Shown here one piece after another: positions 15,332 to 23,259 of a stretch of 23,259 nucleotides of DNA (within the stretch, counting starts at the first letter, position 1; each line of letters opens with the position of its first letter). The stretch spans positions 1 to 23,259 of the forward strand of contig JAWKTM010000091.1 in assembly GCA_041399085.1 (NCBI GenBank). The letters run 5' to 3'. Under the pieces are notes generated by a model, which was given only the letters and a program-made list of their open reading frames with translations, had not been told where the DNA came from and searched no databases. A program made the position numbers and the translations under genes. The stretch comes from JAWKTM01 sp041399085 (GTDB lineage: Bacteria; Planctomycetota; Planctomycetia; Pirellulales; Pirellulaceae).

Positions 15332-18300
15332 GTGAATCTGGACCGTGCCTTAGCGCCCTATTCGCCGCCGCGAACCCACTTGGTCGACGTGCTGCGCTAC
15401 TGGTGCGAACAGACGCCCGATGCGGTGGCTTACTATCAAACCGACGGCGAGGCCGAAGAAGCGACGCTGACCTATGCCGAGCTGGATCGCGACGCTCGGG
15501 CGATTGCCGCCGATCTGCTCGCGCGCGGATTGCAGGGCGAGCGGGCGATGTTGCTGTATCCGCCCGGTCTGGATTTCGTGCGCGGATTCTTCGGCTGTCT
15601 GTACGCCGGCACCATCGCCGTGCCGGCTTATCCGCCGCGGCGAAATCGAAACGCCATGCGGATCGAAGCGATCTCGAATAGCGCTCGCGCCAAGGTGGCT
15701 TTGTCGGTGGCCGACGTCACGGAGCGGTTGGAAGGAACGCTGGACGACGCGCCGCATCTGCGGCAACTGCAATGGATTCCGACCGATCGCACGCCGTTGG
15801 AGATGGCCGACGGTTGGTCGATGCCGAAGATCACTTCCGAGGATTTGGCGTTGCTGCAATACACGTCCGGTTCGACCGGAACGCCGAAGGGCGTGATGAT
15901 CGCCCACGCCAACATCATGGATAACGTGTCGCTGATCGCGTACTCGTTCGATCCCGATCGCAACGGCGTCGGCATGAGTTGGCTGCCGACGTATCACGAC
16001 ATGGGTTTGGTCGGCGGCGTGTTGATGCCGATGTTTTTGGGCCGGCCGAACGTGTTGATGTCGCCAATGGCTTTCTTGCAGAAGCCCGTGCGATGGCTGC
16101 GCGAGATTTCCAAGTACCGAGTAACCATCAGCGGCGGGCCGAATTTCGCCTTCGAGCTCTGCAATCACAAAGTCGAGGACGAGCAGCTTGAAGGCGTGGA
16201 CCTGAGCACTTGGACGATCGCCTTCAACGGCGCCGAGCCGATTCGCGCCGCAACGTTGGAACGCTTCGCCGAACGATTCGCGCCGTTTGGCTTCCGCGCC
16301 GAAGCGGCCTTTCCGTGCTACGGCATGGCCGAGACAACGTTGATCGTGACCGGCGGTTTTCGCACGGAATTGCCGGTGATTCGCACATTTTCGGGCGACG
16401 CCCTGGACGAGCATCGCGCGGTTCCCGTGGATCAACAGGCCGACGACGTGCGAGCGCTGGTGGGCTGCGGCCGGGTGCTGCCGAACGAGGAAGTGGTGAT
16501 CGCCGATCCGCAAAGCGCCACGGAATTGCCGAGCGATCAAGTGGGCGAGATTTGGGTGCGAGGCGGCAGCGTCGCTCGCGGATATTGGGACAATCGCGAG
16601 GCGACCGAGGAGACATTTCAAGCGTTTCTGTCCGACGGCCGCGGACCGTTTTTGCGGACCGGCGATTTGGGGTTCTTCAACAAAGGCGAGCTGTTCGTCA
16701 CCGGGCGTTTGAAGGATCTGATTATCGTGCGGGGCGTGAATCGCTATCCGCAAGATATCGAGATGACGGTCGAGAATGCCAGCTCGCGTCTGCAAGCCGG
16801 CGCGGTCGGAGCTTTCGCGGTCGATATGCATGGGCGCGAGCGGCTGATCATCGTCAGCGAAGTCGAACGCACGCGCCGCAAGGATTGGAGCGACGTGCTG
16901 CACGACATTCGCCGCGCTGTGACGCTCGAACATGAATTGCCGCCGGACGGCGTGGTGCTAGTCCGATTCGGCTCGATTCCCAAGACATCCAGCGGCAAGA
17001 TTCAGCGGCATGCTTGCCGCGATTCGTTCCTCGACGGCTCGCTGCCGGTAGTCGCTCAGTGGTTTGTGTGGGAACAAGCGGGCAGCGAAGGGGGCGAGGC
17101 GTCGGATCGGATCGGTGGCGGCGACATGACGGAAACCGGCGAGCCGTTGCCGGCCGTGAATGAGAACGTCGCTCGGATCGTGATGGAACATGTGCGAGCC
17201 GTCGGCAAGGAACGCGCCAAGCGACTGACGTTGGACTCGAACATCGTCGAACTGGGGCTCGATTCGCTAGAGCGAATGGAGATCGCCAACGCGCTGGAAG
17301 AAACCTTCGGCGGCCGCTTCCCGGAAGAGGTGTTGGCCGAGATCGAGACGATTCGCCAAGTCGCGGCGGCGATCGAAGAGTACATCGGGGTCGAGCCGCG
17401 TGGACCGCGCGTCGCGCAGACGGAGACTTCGCCGTCGATGTCCCAGCGGCCCGAGCACTACGAAGCGCCGGCCGAAACTTATGACTTTGCCAAGATGCCC
17501 GAATATCGGCGGTTGAAGGCCGAGATGAGCAAGTTCGCGCTGACCGGCATTCCCAATCCGTACTTCAGCGTGCATCAGCAGGTGACGAACGACCGCACGG
17601 TGATCGGCGGTCGCGAGCTGATTAGCTTTTCCAGCTACAACTATCTCGGCATGTCGGGCGATCCGGCGGTGACCGAGGCCGCGAAGGAGGCCGTCGACCG
17701 GTTCGGCACTAGCGTATCGGCCAGCCGGTTGGTTTCGGGCGAGAAGACCGTGCATCGTGAATTGGAGCAAGCGATTGCCGAATGGGTGGGCGTCGAGGAT
17801 TCCATCGTGTTGGTCGGCGGGCATTCGACGAACGAAACCACGATCGGCCATTTGATGGGACCGGGCGATTTGATCGTCCACGATTCGCTGGCTCACAACA
17901 GCATCATCCAAGGAGCGATTCTGTCCGGCGCCCGACGCCGGCCGTTTCCGCACAACGACTGGCGGGCGTTGGACGAGTTGCTGAACGAAATTCGCCATCA
18001 ATATCGCCGGATTTTGGTCGTGATCGAAGGCGTCTACAGCATGGACGGCGACTTCCCGGATCTGCCGAAGTTTATCGAAGTAAAGCAGCGACATCAGGCG
18101 TTATTGATGGTCGACGAAGCGCACTCGATCGGCACGATGGGCCAGCACGGCCGGGGCCTCGGCGAGCATTTTGGCGTCGATCCGCGCGACGTGGATATTT
18201 GGATGGGGACGCTCAGCAAGTCGTTCGGAAGCTGCGGCGGCTACATCGCGGGCTGTAAGGAGTTGGTCGAGTATCTGAAGTACACGGCCCCCGGCTTTGT

Positions 18301-18706
18301 CTATAGCGTGGGATTGCCGCCATCGAACGCCGCGGCCGCGCTGGCGTCGCTGCGCGTGTTGCAGGCCGAGCCGCAGCGGGTCGAACGCGTGCAAGCGCGG
18401 GCCAAGCAGTTTCTGGCCGAGGCCCGGCAGTTGGGCTTGAACACGGGACTCAGCAAAGCAACGCCGGTCGTTCCCGTGATCATCGGCAACTCGCTACATG
18501 CGTTGCAGCTATCGCGGCGACTGTTCGAGCGTGGCATCAACGTCCAGCCGATTTTGTATCCGGCGGTCGAGGAGTCGGCGGCTCGTTTGCGGTTCTTCAT
18601 CACCGCTTGCCACACGCCGGAACAGATCAGCCAAACCGTGTCGGCGGTGGCCGAGGAGCTGTCTCGAATCGACCCGGTTTATCTGCGGCCGGCCGATTCA
18701 GCTTGA
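15332..18706 (+). CDS. Fatty acyl-AMP ligase / acyl carrier protein / alpha-oxoamine synthase fusion
   Basis: A 1124-residue three-domain enzyme. Residues 1-585 are an adenylate-forming ligase closest in pattern to fatty acyl-AMP ligases: QYTSGSTGTPKGV (176-188), WLPTYHDMGLVG (217-228), CYGMAETT (329-336), RTGDLGFF (442-449), GRLKDLIIVRGVNRYPQDIE (458-477), and SSGKIQR with K556. Residues about 608-688 are an acyl carrier protein with S645 in LGLDSLERMEI as the phosphopantetheine site. Residues about 725-1112 are a PLP-dependent alpha-oxoamine synthase: SYNYLG (768-773), H855, DEAHS (928-932) and the Schiff-base lysine K963 in TLSKSFGSCGG. The implied reaction is activation of a fatty acid, transfer to the tethered carrier and decarboxylative condensation with an amino acid to an aminoketone, as in serine palmitoyltransferase. 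The amino acid used is not evident. The GTG start has TGGAG about 10 bases upstream. Confidence 0.93.
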   Translation: MNLDRALAPYSPPRTHLVDVLRYWCEQTPDAVAYYQTDGEAEEATLTYAELDRDARAIAADLLARGLQGERAMLLYPPGLDFVRGFFGCLYAGTIAVPAYPPRRNRNAMRIEAISNSARAKVALSVADVTERLEGTLDDAPHLRQLQWIPTDRTPLEMADGWSMPKITSEDLALLQYTSGSTGTPKGVMIAHANIMDNVSLIAYSFDPDRNGVGMSWLPTYHDMGLVGGVLMPMFLGRPNVLMSPMAFLQKPVRWLREISKYRVTISGGPNFAFELCNHKVEDEQLEGVDLSTWTIAFNGAEPIRAATLERFAERFAPFGFRAEAAFPCYGMAETTLIVTGGFRTELPVIRTFSGDALDEHRAVPVDQQADDVRALVGCGRVLPNEEVVIADPQSATELPSDQVGEIWVRGGSVARGYWDNREATEETFQAFLSDGRGPFLRTGDLGFFNKGELFVTGRLKDLIIVRGVNRYPQDIEMTVENASSRLQAGAVGAFAVDMHGRERLIIVSEVERTRRKDWSDVLHDIRRAVTLEHELPPDGVVLVRFGSIPKTSSGKIQRHACRDSFLDGSLPVVAQWFVWEQAGSEGGEASDRIGGGDMTETGEPLPAVNENVARIVMEHVRAVGKERAKRLTLDSNIVELGLDSLERMEIANALEETFGGRFPEEVLAEIETIRQVAAAIEEYIGVEPRGPRVAQTETSPSMSQRPEHYEAPAETYDFAKMPEYRRLKAEMSKFALTGIPNPYFSVHQQVTNDRTVIGGRELISFSSYNYLGMSGDPAVTEAAKEAVDRFGTSVSASRLVSGEKTVHRELEQAIAEWVGVEDSIVLVGGHSTNETTIGHLMGPGDLIVHDSLAHNSIIQGAILSGARRRPFPHNDWRALDELLNEIRHQYRRILVVIEGVYSMDGDFPDLPKFIEVKQRHQALLMVDEAHSIGTMGQHGRGLGEHFGVDPRDVDIWMGTLSKSFGSCGGYIAGCKELVEYLKYTAPGFVYSVGLPPSNAAAALASLRVLQAEPQRVERVQARAKQFLAEARQLGLNTGLSKATPVVPVIIGNSLHALQLSRRLFERGINVQPILYPAVEESAARLRFFITACHTPEQISQTVSAVAEELSRIDPVYLRPADSA

Positions 18707-18837
18707 CCGGGTGGTTTGAATCCGTAAGAATCTTAGGCTGCTGCAAGAGGCAGACGCGGCGATCCGTATTTCTTTGAGGCCCCGTTCACGGATACGCGTC
18801 GCGAACTGATTCGGTGATCACCTTTCTTATTACATAA

Positions 18838-19794
18838 ATGTACGTTCGCCGCAGGGAGCGCGAGGTTCAGGTGGATTCGCCCGCCAAGGTGAATCTGTTC
18901 CTGGAAGTGCTGGGGCGGCGTGAAGACGGTTTCCATGAGATCGAAACGCTCATGGCCGCCGTTGCCATATTCGATACAGTCCGCGTCAGCGAGCGCTCGG
19001 ACGATCGCTTGACGCTTGAAGCACGTTGGATGCACGGCGCGATCGCGTCATCTCCGGCTCGGTCGCTCGAAGCGGCCGATGCCTGGGGCGATTTGCCGCT
19101 GGGTCCAGAGAATTTGGTGCTGCGAGCGTTGGCCGAACTTCGTCACGCGGCGGGAGTTGAACGCGGGGCACGGGTTCAATTGTTGAAGCGAATTCCGTCG
19201 GCCGCCGGTTTGGGCGGCGCTTCGGGTGACGCGGCGGCAGCACTCGTGGCCGGAAATCAGTTGTGGAATTTGGGCTGGTCGCGCGACCAATTGGCGGAAG
19301 TTGCCGCTCGCCTGGGAAGCGATATTCCGTTCTTCCTGGGCGACGACGAAGGTCGCTTGGCCGCCGCCATATGCCGAGGCCGAGGCGAACGCATCGAGCC
19401 CGCGGAGGTTGGCGGCCGGTTGGATTTGGTGATTGTGCGACCGCCCGAAGGCTTGTCGACGGCTCAGGTTTACCGAGCTTGCCGACCAGCCAATCGGCCG
19501 TGCTCGCTCGAACCGCTGTTGGCCGCGTTGCGGCGCGGCGATCCGGCGGCGGTGGGTCGCGGGTTGGTGAATCGGCTTGAACCGGCGGCGGCACAATTGT
19601 CGCCTTGGATCGGGCGGTTAAGGGCGATGTTTGATCGACTGGGAGTGTGTGGGCATCAAATGAGTGGCAGCGGCACCAGCTACTTCGGAATCTGTCGCCA
19701 CGCGGGCCAAGCTCGCGCGGTCGCGCGACGGTTGCGAACTTCTGGACTGTACGCCGTGGCAACGCACAGTCTGGGAGTTTCGTTGAAGCGGTAA
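18838..19794 (+). CDS. ispE: 4-diphosphocytidyl-2-C-methyl-D-erythritol kinase
   Basis: IspE phosphorylates CDP-methylerythritol in the MEP route to isoprenoids, in the cytoplasm. The 318-residue product is a GHMP kinase: SPAKVNLFLEV with K17 near the N-terminus, the glycine-rich ATP loop PSAAGLGGASGDAAA at 120-134, LGSDIPFFLG with D162 as the catalytic Asp, and the C-terminal motif MSGSGTSYFG. ATG 18838 has no good ribosome binding site. GTG 18871, 7 bases after GAGG, would remove 11 residues and start at VDSPAKVNL, which is also a natural N-terminus for the family. spoVG follows 39 bases later on the same strand, an order also seen in Bacillus, where ispE lies a few genes before spoVG. Confidence 0.94.
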   Translation: MYVRRREREVQVDSPAKVNLFLEVLGRREDGFHEIETLMAAVAIFDTVRVSERSDDRLTLEARWMHGAIASSPARSLEAADAWGDLPLGPENLVLRALAELRHAAGVERGARVQLLKRIPSAAGLGGASGDAAAALVAGNQLWNLGWSRDQLAEVAARLGSDIPFFLGDDEGRLAAAICRGRGERIEPAEVGGRLDLVIVRPPEGLSTAQVYRACRPANRPCSLEPLLAALRRGDPAAVGRGLVNRLEPAAAQLSPWIGRLRAMFDRLGVCGHQMSGSGTSYFGICRHAGQARAVARRLRTSGLYAVATHSLGVSLKR

Positions 19795-19833
19795 TCGATC
19801 CGCGGTCGGCGAGCCCAGTTTAAGGAGACCACG

Positions 19834-20634
19834 ATGGAAATCACCGAGGTTCGCATCAAGCTGATGGATGACTCCGACGATCGATTGCAGGCGTTCTGCT
19901 CGATCACTTTCGACAATTGTTTCGTGGTCCGCGACTTGAAAATTATCGACGGCACCAACGGCCCGTTCGTCGCCATGCCCAGCCGCAAGCTGACGTCGCA
20001 TTGCCCGAACTGCCGAGCGAAGAACCATCTGCGAAGCGGCTACTGCAACCACTGCGGTTCGCGATTGAAGGACGAACGCTCGCCCCGCGATACGGACGGC
20101 CGCTCGCGTTTGTACGCCGACATCGCTCATCCAATCAATTCGCAATGCCGCGAGATGATCCAAAACCGAGTGATCGCGGAATACCAAACCGAGTTGGAAC
20201 GGGCGAAAGAGCCGGGCTACATGTCCCGCTACGATGACGACTACGGCCCGCCAGATGACGACGACTACGGCTCGCAGGAAGCCACGGCGACCAATGAAGC
20301 GCACCCGCAAACTGCCGTTCAGCCGCCAAGTTCGACCACACCGGCGGACGGCCACTCACGATCCCGCGGCCAATCGCCCGAAGTCAGCCACGCGACGACG
20401 GCGGACGAAACCGACTCCTGCGGCGCAAGCTCCGCCTCAGGCTCGCACGCCATAAGTGAGACGCCGGCGAAACGCGTGGAGAATACGCACATCGAACCCG
20501 CGGCCACCGAGCCGCGACCACCGCACCGATCGGCTGCGAGCCCCGCAAGTTCCCCTTCCGCCGGCCGCCAGCAGTCCCAAACCGCTCGCCCCGACCGTCG
20601 TCTGAACGATGACTTTGGGGCGGGAATCTTCTGA
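19834..20634 (+). CDS. spoVG: SpoVG-family protein with inserted zinc ribbon and long C-terminal tail
   Basis: SpoVG is a small DNA/RNA-binding regulator of about 90 residues in Firmicutes. Here the two halves of the fold are easy to see: MEITEVRIKL to IIDGTNGPFVAMPSRK (1-52), and YADIAHPINSQCREMIQNRVIAEY (94-117). Between them is an insertion with CPNC at 57-60 and CNHC at 71-74, a four-cysteine zinc ribbon of the rubredoxin-knuckle type. After about residue 127 comes a disordered tail to residue 266: first Asp/Tyr-rich (YDDDYGPPDDDDYG), then Pro/Ser/Thr/Ala-rich. The start ATG follows AAGGAG. It is probably cotranscribed with ispE. The zinc ribbon suggests an added nucleic-acid or protein contact; that is inference. 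Confidence 0.92.
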   Translation: MEITEVRIKLMDDSDDRLQAFCSITFDNCFVVRDLKIIDGTNGPFVAMPSRKLTSHCPNCRAKNHLRSGYCNHCGSRLKDERSPRDTDGRSRLYADIAHPINSQCREMIQNRVIAEYQTELERAKEPGYMSRYDDDYGPPDDDDYGSQEATATNEAHPQTAVQPPSSTTPADGHSRSRGQSPEVSHATTADETDSCGASSASGSHAISETPAKRVENTHIEPAATEPRPPHRSAASPASSPSAGRQQSQTARPDRRLNDDFGAGIF

Positions 20635-20727
20635 GTAGTCGAGGGCCGTTGCGACATCGGCCCCCTGACTCTCGATCCCGACGAAACGCCGCGTGCATTG
20701 CCCGCCGCCTCGATCCGGCGATCGGAT

Positions 20728-21021
20728 GGCCAGTGCAAAAACTTGCACTGGCCAAAACACGGCGGGGACAGCTAGTGCAAAAAGTTGCATTAGGCAAACC
20801 AGCGTTGGGACGGCCGGTGCAAAAACTTGCACAAGGCAAACCACCGTGGGGATGGCCTGTGCAAAAACTCGCACTGGGCAAAACTCGATCGGGACGACCA
20901 TTGCAAAAACTTGCAATGGCCAAAACACCGCAGGGCCAGCTCGTGCAAGAACTTGCACTGGCCAAGCTCCCGTCGGGACGGCCAGTACAAAAACTTGCAA
21001 CGGCCAGATCAACGCGACGGC
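20728..21021 (+). repeat. Array 2: seven tandem 42-bp hairpin units
   Basis: Seven units of exactly 42 bp start at 20728, 20770, 20812, 20854, 20896, 20938 and 20980. Each has a 26-bp palindromic core: in the first unit GGCCAGTGCAA, the loop AAAC, then TTGCACTGGCC. Counting flanking bases, that stem is a perfect 12 bp (20727-20738 with 20743-20754). A 16-bp linker of the pattern AAAC, about six variable bases, then GGGAC follows. Units 2 and 5 carry paired changes that keep the stem. The core is the same as in array 1, which lies on the other strand with a different linker. Open frames with a 14-residue period run through it because 42 is a multiple of three. It fills most of the 507 bp between spoVG and the alpha/beta hydrolase gene. 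Confidence 0.95.
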
Positions 21022-21141
21022 GCGGATGTTGAAGCGGCACGCTGTCCCCCCTCATGCCCGGCAGAACTCCCGCGGATATCGCATCACGAGCGGTTGACTT
21101 CGCCCCGCCGTCCCAGCGTCATCGCTCCCGCGTCGATCGGC

Positions 21142-22032
21142 TCATCGGTTCGTCGCAGAGAATCCATCCAACCAACGCAGCAGCACGTCCGCCAATGCCG
21201 GGCGCTGGTTGGTGTAGTTGTGGTCGGCTTGAGATATAACTTCGACCGCGCTGCCTGGTTGTGAGAGTCGCTCGCGCACGGCATCGGGGACGCCAGCGAA
21301 GGCGGTCGAGCCCATCTCGACTTCTAATTGTCCATAAGTGAAGAGGGCAGGGCAGGGGAGACGATTCACATATTCGATAATGTTATAACGCTCGTCGGGA
21401 CCATATTTATCCAAGTACCCAGCCGCCGTGATGAGTAGCGGGAAAGGAAACCGGACTTGAATCAGCGCTCCGGGTTGTCCGGCTTCAACGTGTTGCTCGG
21501 CTGTCTTCACGGCTTCGAAGAACCGCGCGCTGTTCAAATCATGCTGAAAACAACGATAAGAGAGCCGTGGCGGCGACATGGCCACGATATGGGAAACAGC
21601 CGGATGCGGCTCGAGCGCTTGTGAGTACACCGACTTCACCGCGCCAAGGCTATGGCCCAACAACCCGATTCGCCGGTATCCTCGCTCTGTTAGAAACGTC
21701 AGCCAAGCGTTTATGTCATACCGACACTGGTCGACTTTCTCATAAGCCGCTCCCTGACGGATTGGTCCGCCGGTTGTGTGAGCAATATAAAACCCATCAT
21801 GCCCGCGCGTGTTGACTCGCAACACCGCCACGCCGGCTTCCAAGAACCGCGGAGCCAGTTCCTCGAACATCGTTCCGCCGTAGAAGTTGCTGCCCACGCC
21901 ATGCAGGCAAACGACGGCTTCGGGCAAGGCCCGCGATTCCACTTGTGAGGTCAGTTCGGCGGTGGGCAGATGCAGCGCGCCGTCCAAACGCACGCCGTCA
22001 GAGGTTGTCGTTTTGACTAATTCCGCCAGCAT
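21142..22032 (-). CDS. Alpha/beta hydrolase
   Basis: A 296-residue cytoplasmic alpha/beta-fold hydrolase. VVCLHGVGSNFYGG at 40-53 is the oxyanion-hole strand, GLLGHSLGAVKS carries the nucleophile S128 in the GHSLG elbow, and H271 in SQADHNYTN is the probable catalytic His. The acid is likely E237 or a nearby acidic residue in FTYGQLEVEMG. The pattern resembles DUF1749/serine-aminopeptidase-like hydrolases acting on small esters or amides; the substrate is unknown. There is no signal peptide. The ATG at 22032 is chosen because the fold starts there. The longer open frame upstream runs antisense-like through the propeller gene in another frame. The start overlaps the end of the PQQ-propeller gene by 35 bases, pointing to translational coupling. 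Confidence 0.88.
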   Translation of the reverse strand: MLAELVKTTTSDGVRLDGALHLPTAELTSQVESRALPEAVVCLHGVGSNFYGGTMFEELAPRFLEAGVAVLRVNTRGHDGFYIAHTTGGPIRQGAAYEKVDQCRYDINAWLTFLTERGYRRIGLLGHSLGAVKSVYSQALEPHPAVSHIVAMSPPRLSYRCFQHDLNSARFFEAVKTAEQHVEAGQPGALIQVRFPFPLLITAAGYLDKYGPDERYNIIEYVNRLPCPALFTYGQLEVEMGSTAFAGVPDAVRERLSQPGSAVEVISQADHNYTNQRPALADVLLRWLDGFSATNR

Positions 22033-23259
22033 CGTTGGGAGTTGCCTTCGCGTCTTCGAGTGGTTGTTGTCGATCCGACGGACTGGGCACGGCGCCGTCA
22101 GCGGATATCGGCCGAGCATCCGCGATTCGCTGATCCCCAGCCGAGCCGATGCAGTATAGGCGACTCTCGCCACGAACGAAAAACTGTCCGTTGCTGATCG
22201 CGGGAGTGGCCAAACAACGATCGTTGAACCGGTTGGTGGCGAGCGACACAAACTCATCGCCGGCTTCAAATACCTGCACGTCCCCTTGCTCACTGACCGC
22301 ATACAGTTTGCCATCGCCAGCCACCAAGCTGGCCGAGAACGTGCCGCGGAATCGCTTTCGCCACAACGTATCGCCCGAGTCGGGCCGGTGGCAGGTGACC
22401 ACGCCGCCATCGGTGATGAGGTAGATCCGATTGCGGTAGAACACGCCGGAGGGAACATAAGCTCCGCCACTGGGGAGTCGCCAGCGCACGTGCGACGTTG
22501 TCACGTCGCCGAGACCATCCGCGCTAACAGCGAACACCGCGTTGTTGCTGACGCTAATGACTTGGTCGTCAGCGACGATCGCGGTTGGGCAGACGATGTC
22601 GGAAGTTCCACGAGCTCGCCACAACTCGCGGCCCGTCGAGGGCTCGTAAGCGATCACGAATCCAGCTTGCCCGTTGTCGCTGCTGGTGCCATTGACGACA
22701 AGTTGCCAATCGCCGCCGCCCGACGCGCCCCGCTCCATCAGCACCGGCGTCGACCAGCAACCGCGACTTTCCCGATGCGTTCGCCATACCTCGCGTCCGG
22801 TACGTGCATCGAACGCCAGCAGCCACGACTCGGATGGGGTTTCCGCCAACTGAATCACCAGCCCCGCGAAGAGCACGGGGCTTGAAGCGCTCCCCCACTG
22901 ATGTCCATCGCCCGGCAGTTCGGCTTTCCAAACCAGCTCGCCAGCCATATTCAAGCAGAATAGTCCCGCTGCTCCGAAACTGGCGAACACTCGCTCGCCG
23001 TCACTGGCCACCGTGGCCGATGCGAAGCCGTTTTTCTGATGCGTTCGGCCGCGCGTCATCGCCACGTTCGTGAGCCAACGTTGCGAGCCATCGAATCGAT
23101 CGATACAAATCACGGCCAGTTCGTCGCCGGCCGCCGTACTGACTTCACTGGTCAACAACACACCGTCGCCAACCACCACGGGCGACGAATTCCCTCGCCC
23201 TGGGATTTCCACCTCCCACAACAGACCTTCGCCAGCACGCCATTCAGTCGGCAGCGGTC
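21998..23259 (-). CDS. PQQ-type beta-propeller protein, 5' end outside the window
   Basis: At least 420 residues of a repeat protein of the PQQ-binding-like beta-propeller group (BamB/quinoprotein dehydrogenase type). Blades recur with signatures such as GNSSPVVVGDGVLLTS, LVWKAELPG, GREVWRTHRES, GRELWRARGTSD and DTLWRKRF, the W motif being typical of each blade. The frame is open to the window edge and reads LPTEWRAGEGLLWEVEIPG there, as expected just after a signal peptide region, so perhaps only a short N-terminal part is missing. The apparent start TTG at 23221 is internal and not used. No dehydrogenase active-site residues are recognised. In planctomycetes such proteins are common, exported and mostly uncharacterised. 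The last residues are a polar tail (PNDAGGISQNDNL) overlapping the hydrolase start. Confidence 0.9.
   Translation of the reverse strand, partial: PLPTEWRAGEGLLWEVEIPGRGNSSPVVVGDGVLLTSEVSTAAGDELAVICIDRFDGSQRWLTNVAMTRGRTHQKNGFASATVASDGERVFASFGAAGLFCLNMAGELVWKAELPGDGHQWGSASSPVLFAGLVIQLAETPSESWLLAFDARTGREVWRTHRESRGCWSTPVLMERGASGGGDWQLVVNGTSSDNGQAGFVIAYEPSTGRELWRARGTSDIVCPTAIVADDQVISVSNNAVFAVSADGLGDVTTSHVRWRLPSGGAYVPSGVFYRNRIYLITDGGVVTCHRPDSGDTLWRKRFRGTFSASLVAGDGKLYAVSEQGDVQVFEAGDEFVSLATNRFNDRCLATPAISNGQFFVRGESRLYCIGSAGDQRIADARPISADGAVPSPSDRQQPLEDAKATPNDAGGISQNDNL

Noticed and set aside
15350..16933. 527-codon minus-strand frame
   Set aside because: Antisense to the acyl-AMP ligase domain, whose motifs are complete on the plus strand.
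20649..21264. Several overlapping coding frames with a 14-residue period
   Set aside because: They arise because a 42-bp repeat keeps every stop-free frame open; frames on both strands are open, and none has a good ribosome binding site or a known family.

Overview
The window looks like a chromosomal segment of a planctomycete, probably Pirellulales-like. No rRNA or phylogenetic test was possible. The reasons are two formylglycine-type sulfatases, a TatC with a very large periplasmic loop, a SpoVG carrying an inserted zinc ribbon, acidic secreted proteins of low complexity, a PQQ-type beta-propeller protein, and moderately high G+C with many ATG/GTG starts. There is no rRNA, tRNA, integrase or transposase, so this reads as ordinary chromosome broken up by repeat-rich intergenic stretches.

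Layout. 1-3270: an AraC-type regulator with a GyrI-like ligand domain converges on tatC. Divergent from tatC is a class I mannose-6-phosphate isomerase gene that needs four single-base corrections to read through. 3270-5990: a gene-free stretch, then two secreted proteins of unusual composition (Asp/Tyr-rich; Gln/Arg/Ser-rich with two OB-like repeats), closed by a clear intrinsic terminator. 6000-8330: a sigma70-like promoter and an exported sulfatase with an extra C-terminal domain. 8330-8900: an array of seven 42-bp units. 8900-10260: a small ParB/sulfiredoxin-fold protein, a manganese catalase with all five metal ligands, and a 30-bp direct repeat pair. 10258-12093 (minus strand): a 2Fe-2S ferredoxin followed by a sulfatase without a signal peptide. 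12383-14540: a secreted SASA-type carbohydrate esterase, then an overlapping gene pair resembling a toxin-antitoxin module whose RelE-like toxin is frameshifted. 14520-14765: a degenerate array of about 20-bp palindromic units, followed by about 570 bp without a gene. 15332-18706: a 1124-residue fusion of fatty acyl-AMP ligase, acyl carrier protein and alpha-oxoamine synthase. 18838-20634: ispE followed by spoVG. 20728-21021: a second array of seven 42-bp units of the same family, inverted relative to the first. 21142-23259 (minus strand): an alpha/beta hydrolase overlapping the end of a PQQ-propeller gene that runs off the window.

How it fits together. The most informative gene is the FAAL-ACP-AONS fusion. 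On one chain it carries the activities that Caulobacter spreads over AasR, AcpR and Spt for the first step of sphingolipid synthesis. The most unusual non-coding signal is the pair of 42-bp hairpin arrays: same unit length, same seven-unit count, shared palindromic core, different linkers, opposite orientation. In the second array two units carry paired base changes that preserve the stem. Two genes (manA-like and relE-like) carry clusters of one-base indels, mostly in short homopolymers. That means either real decay or local sequence errors, and this should be settled before calling either gene dead.
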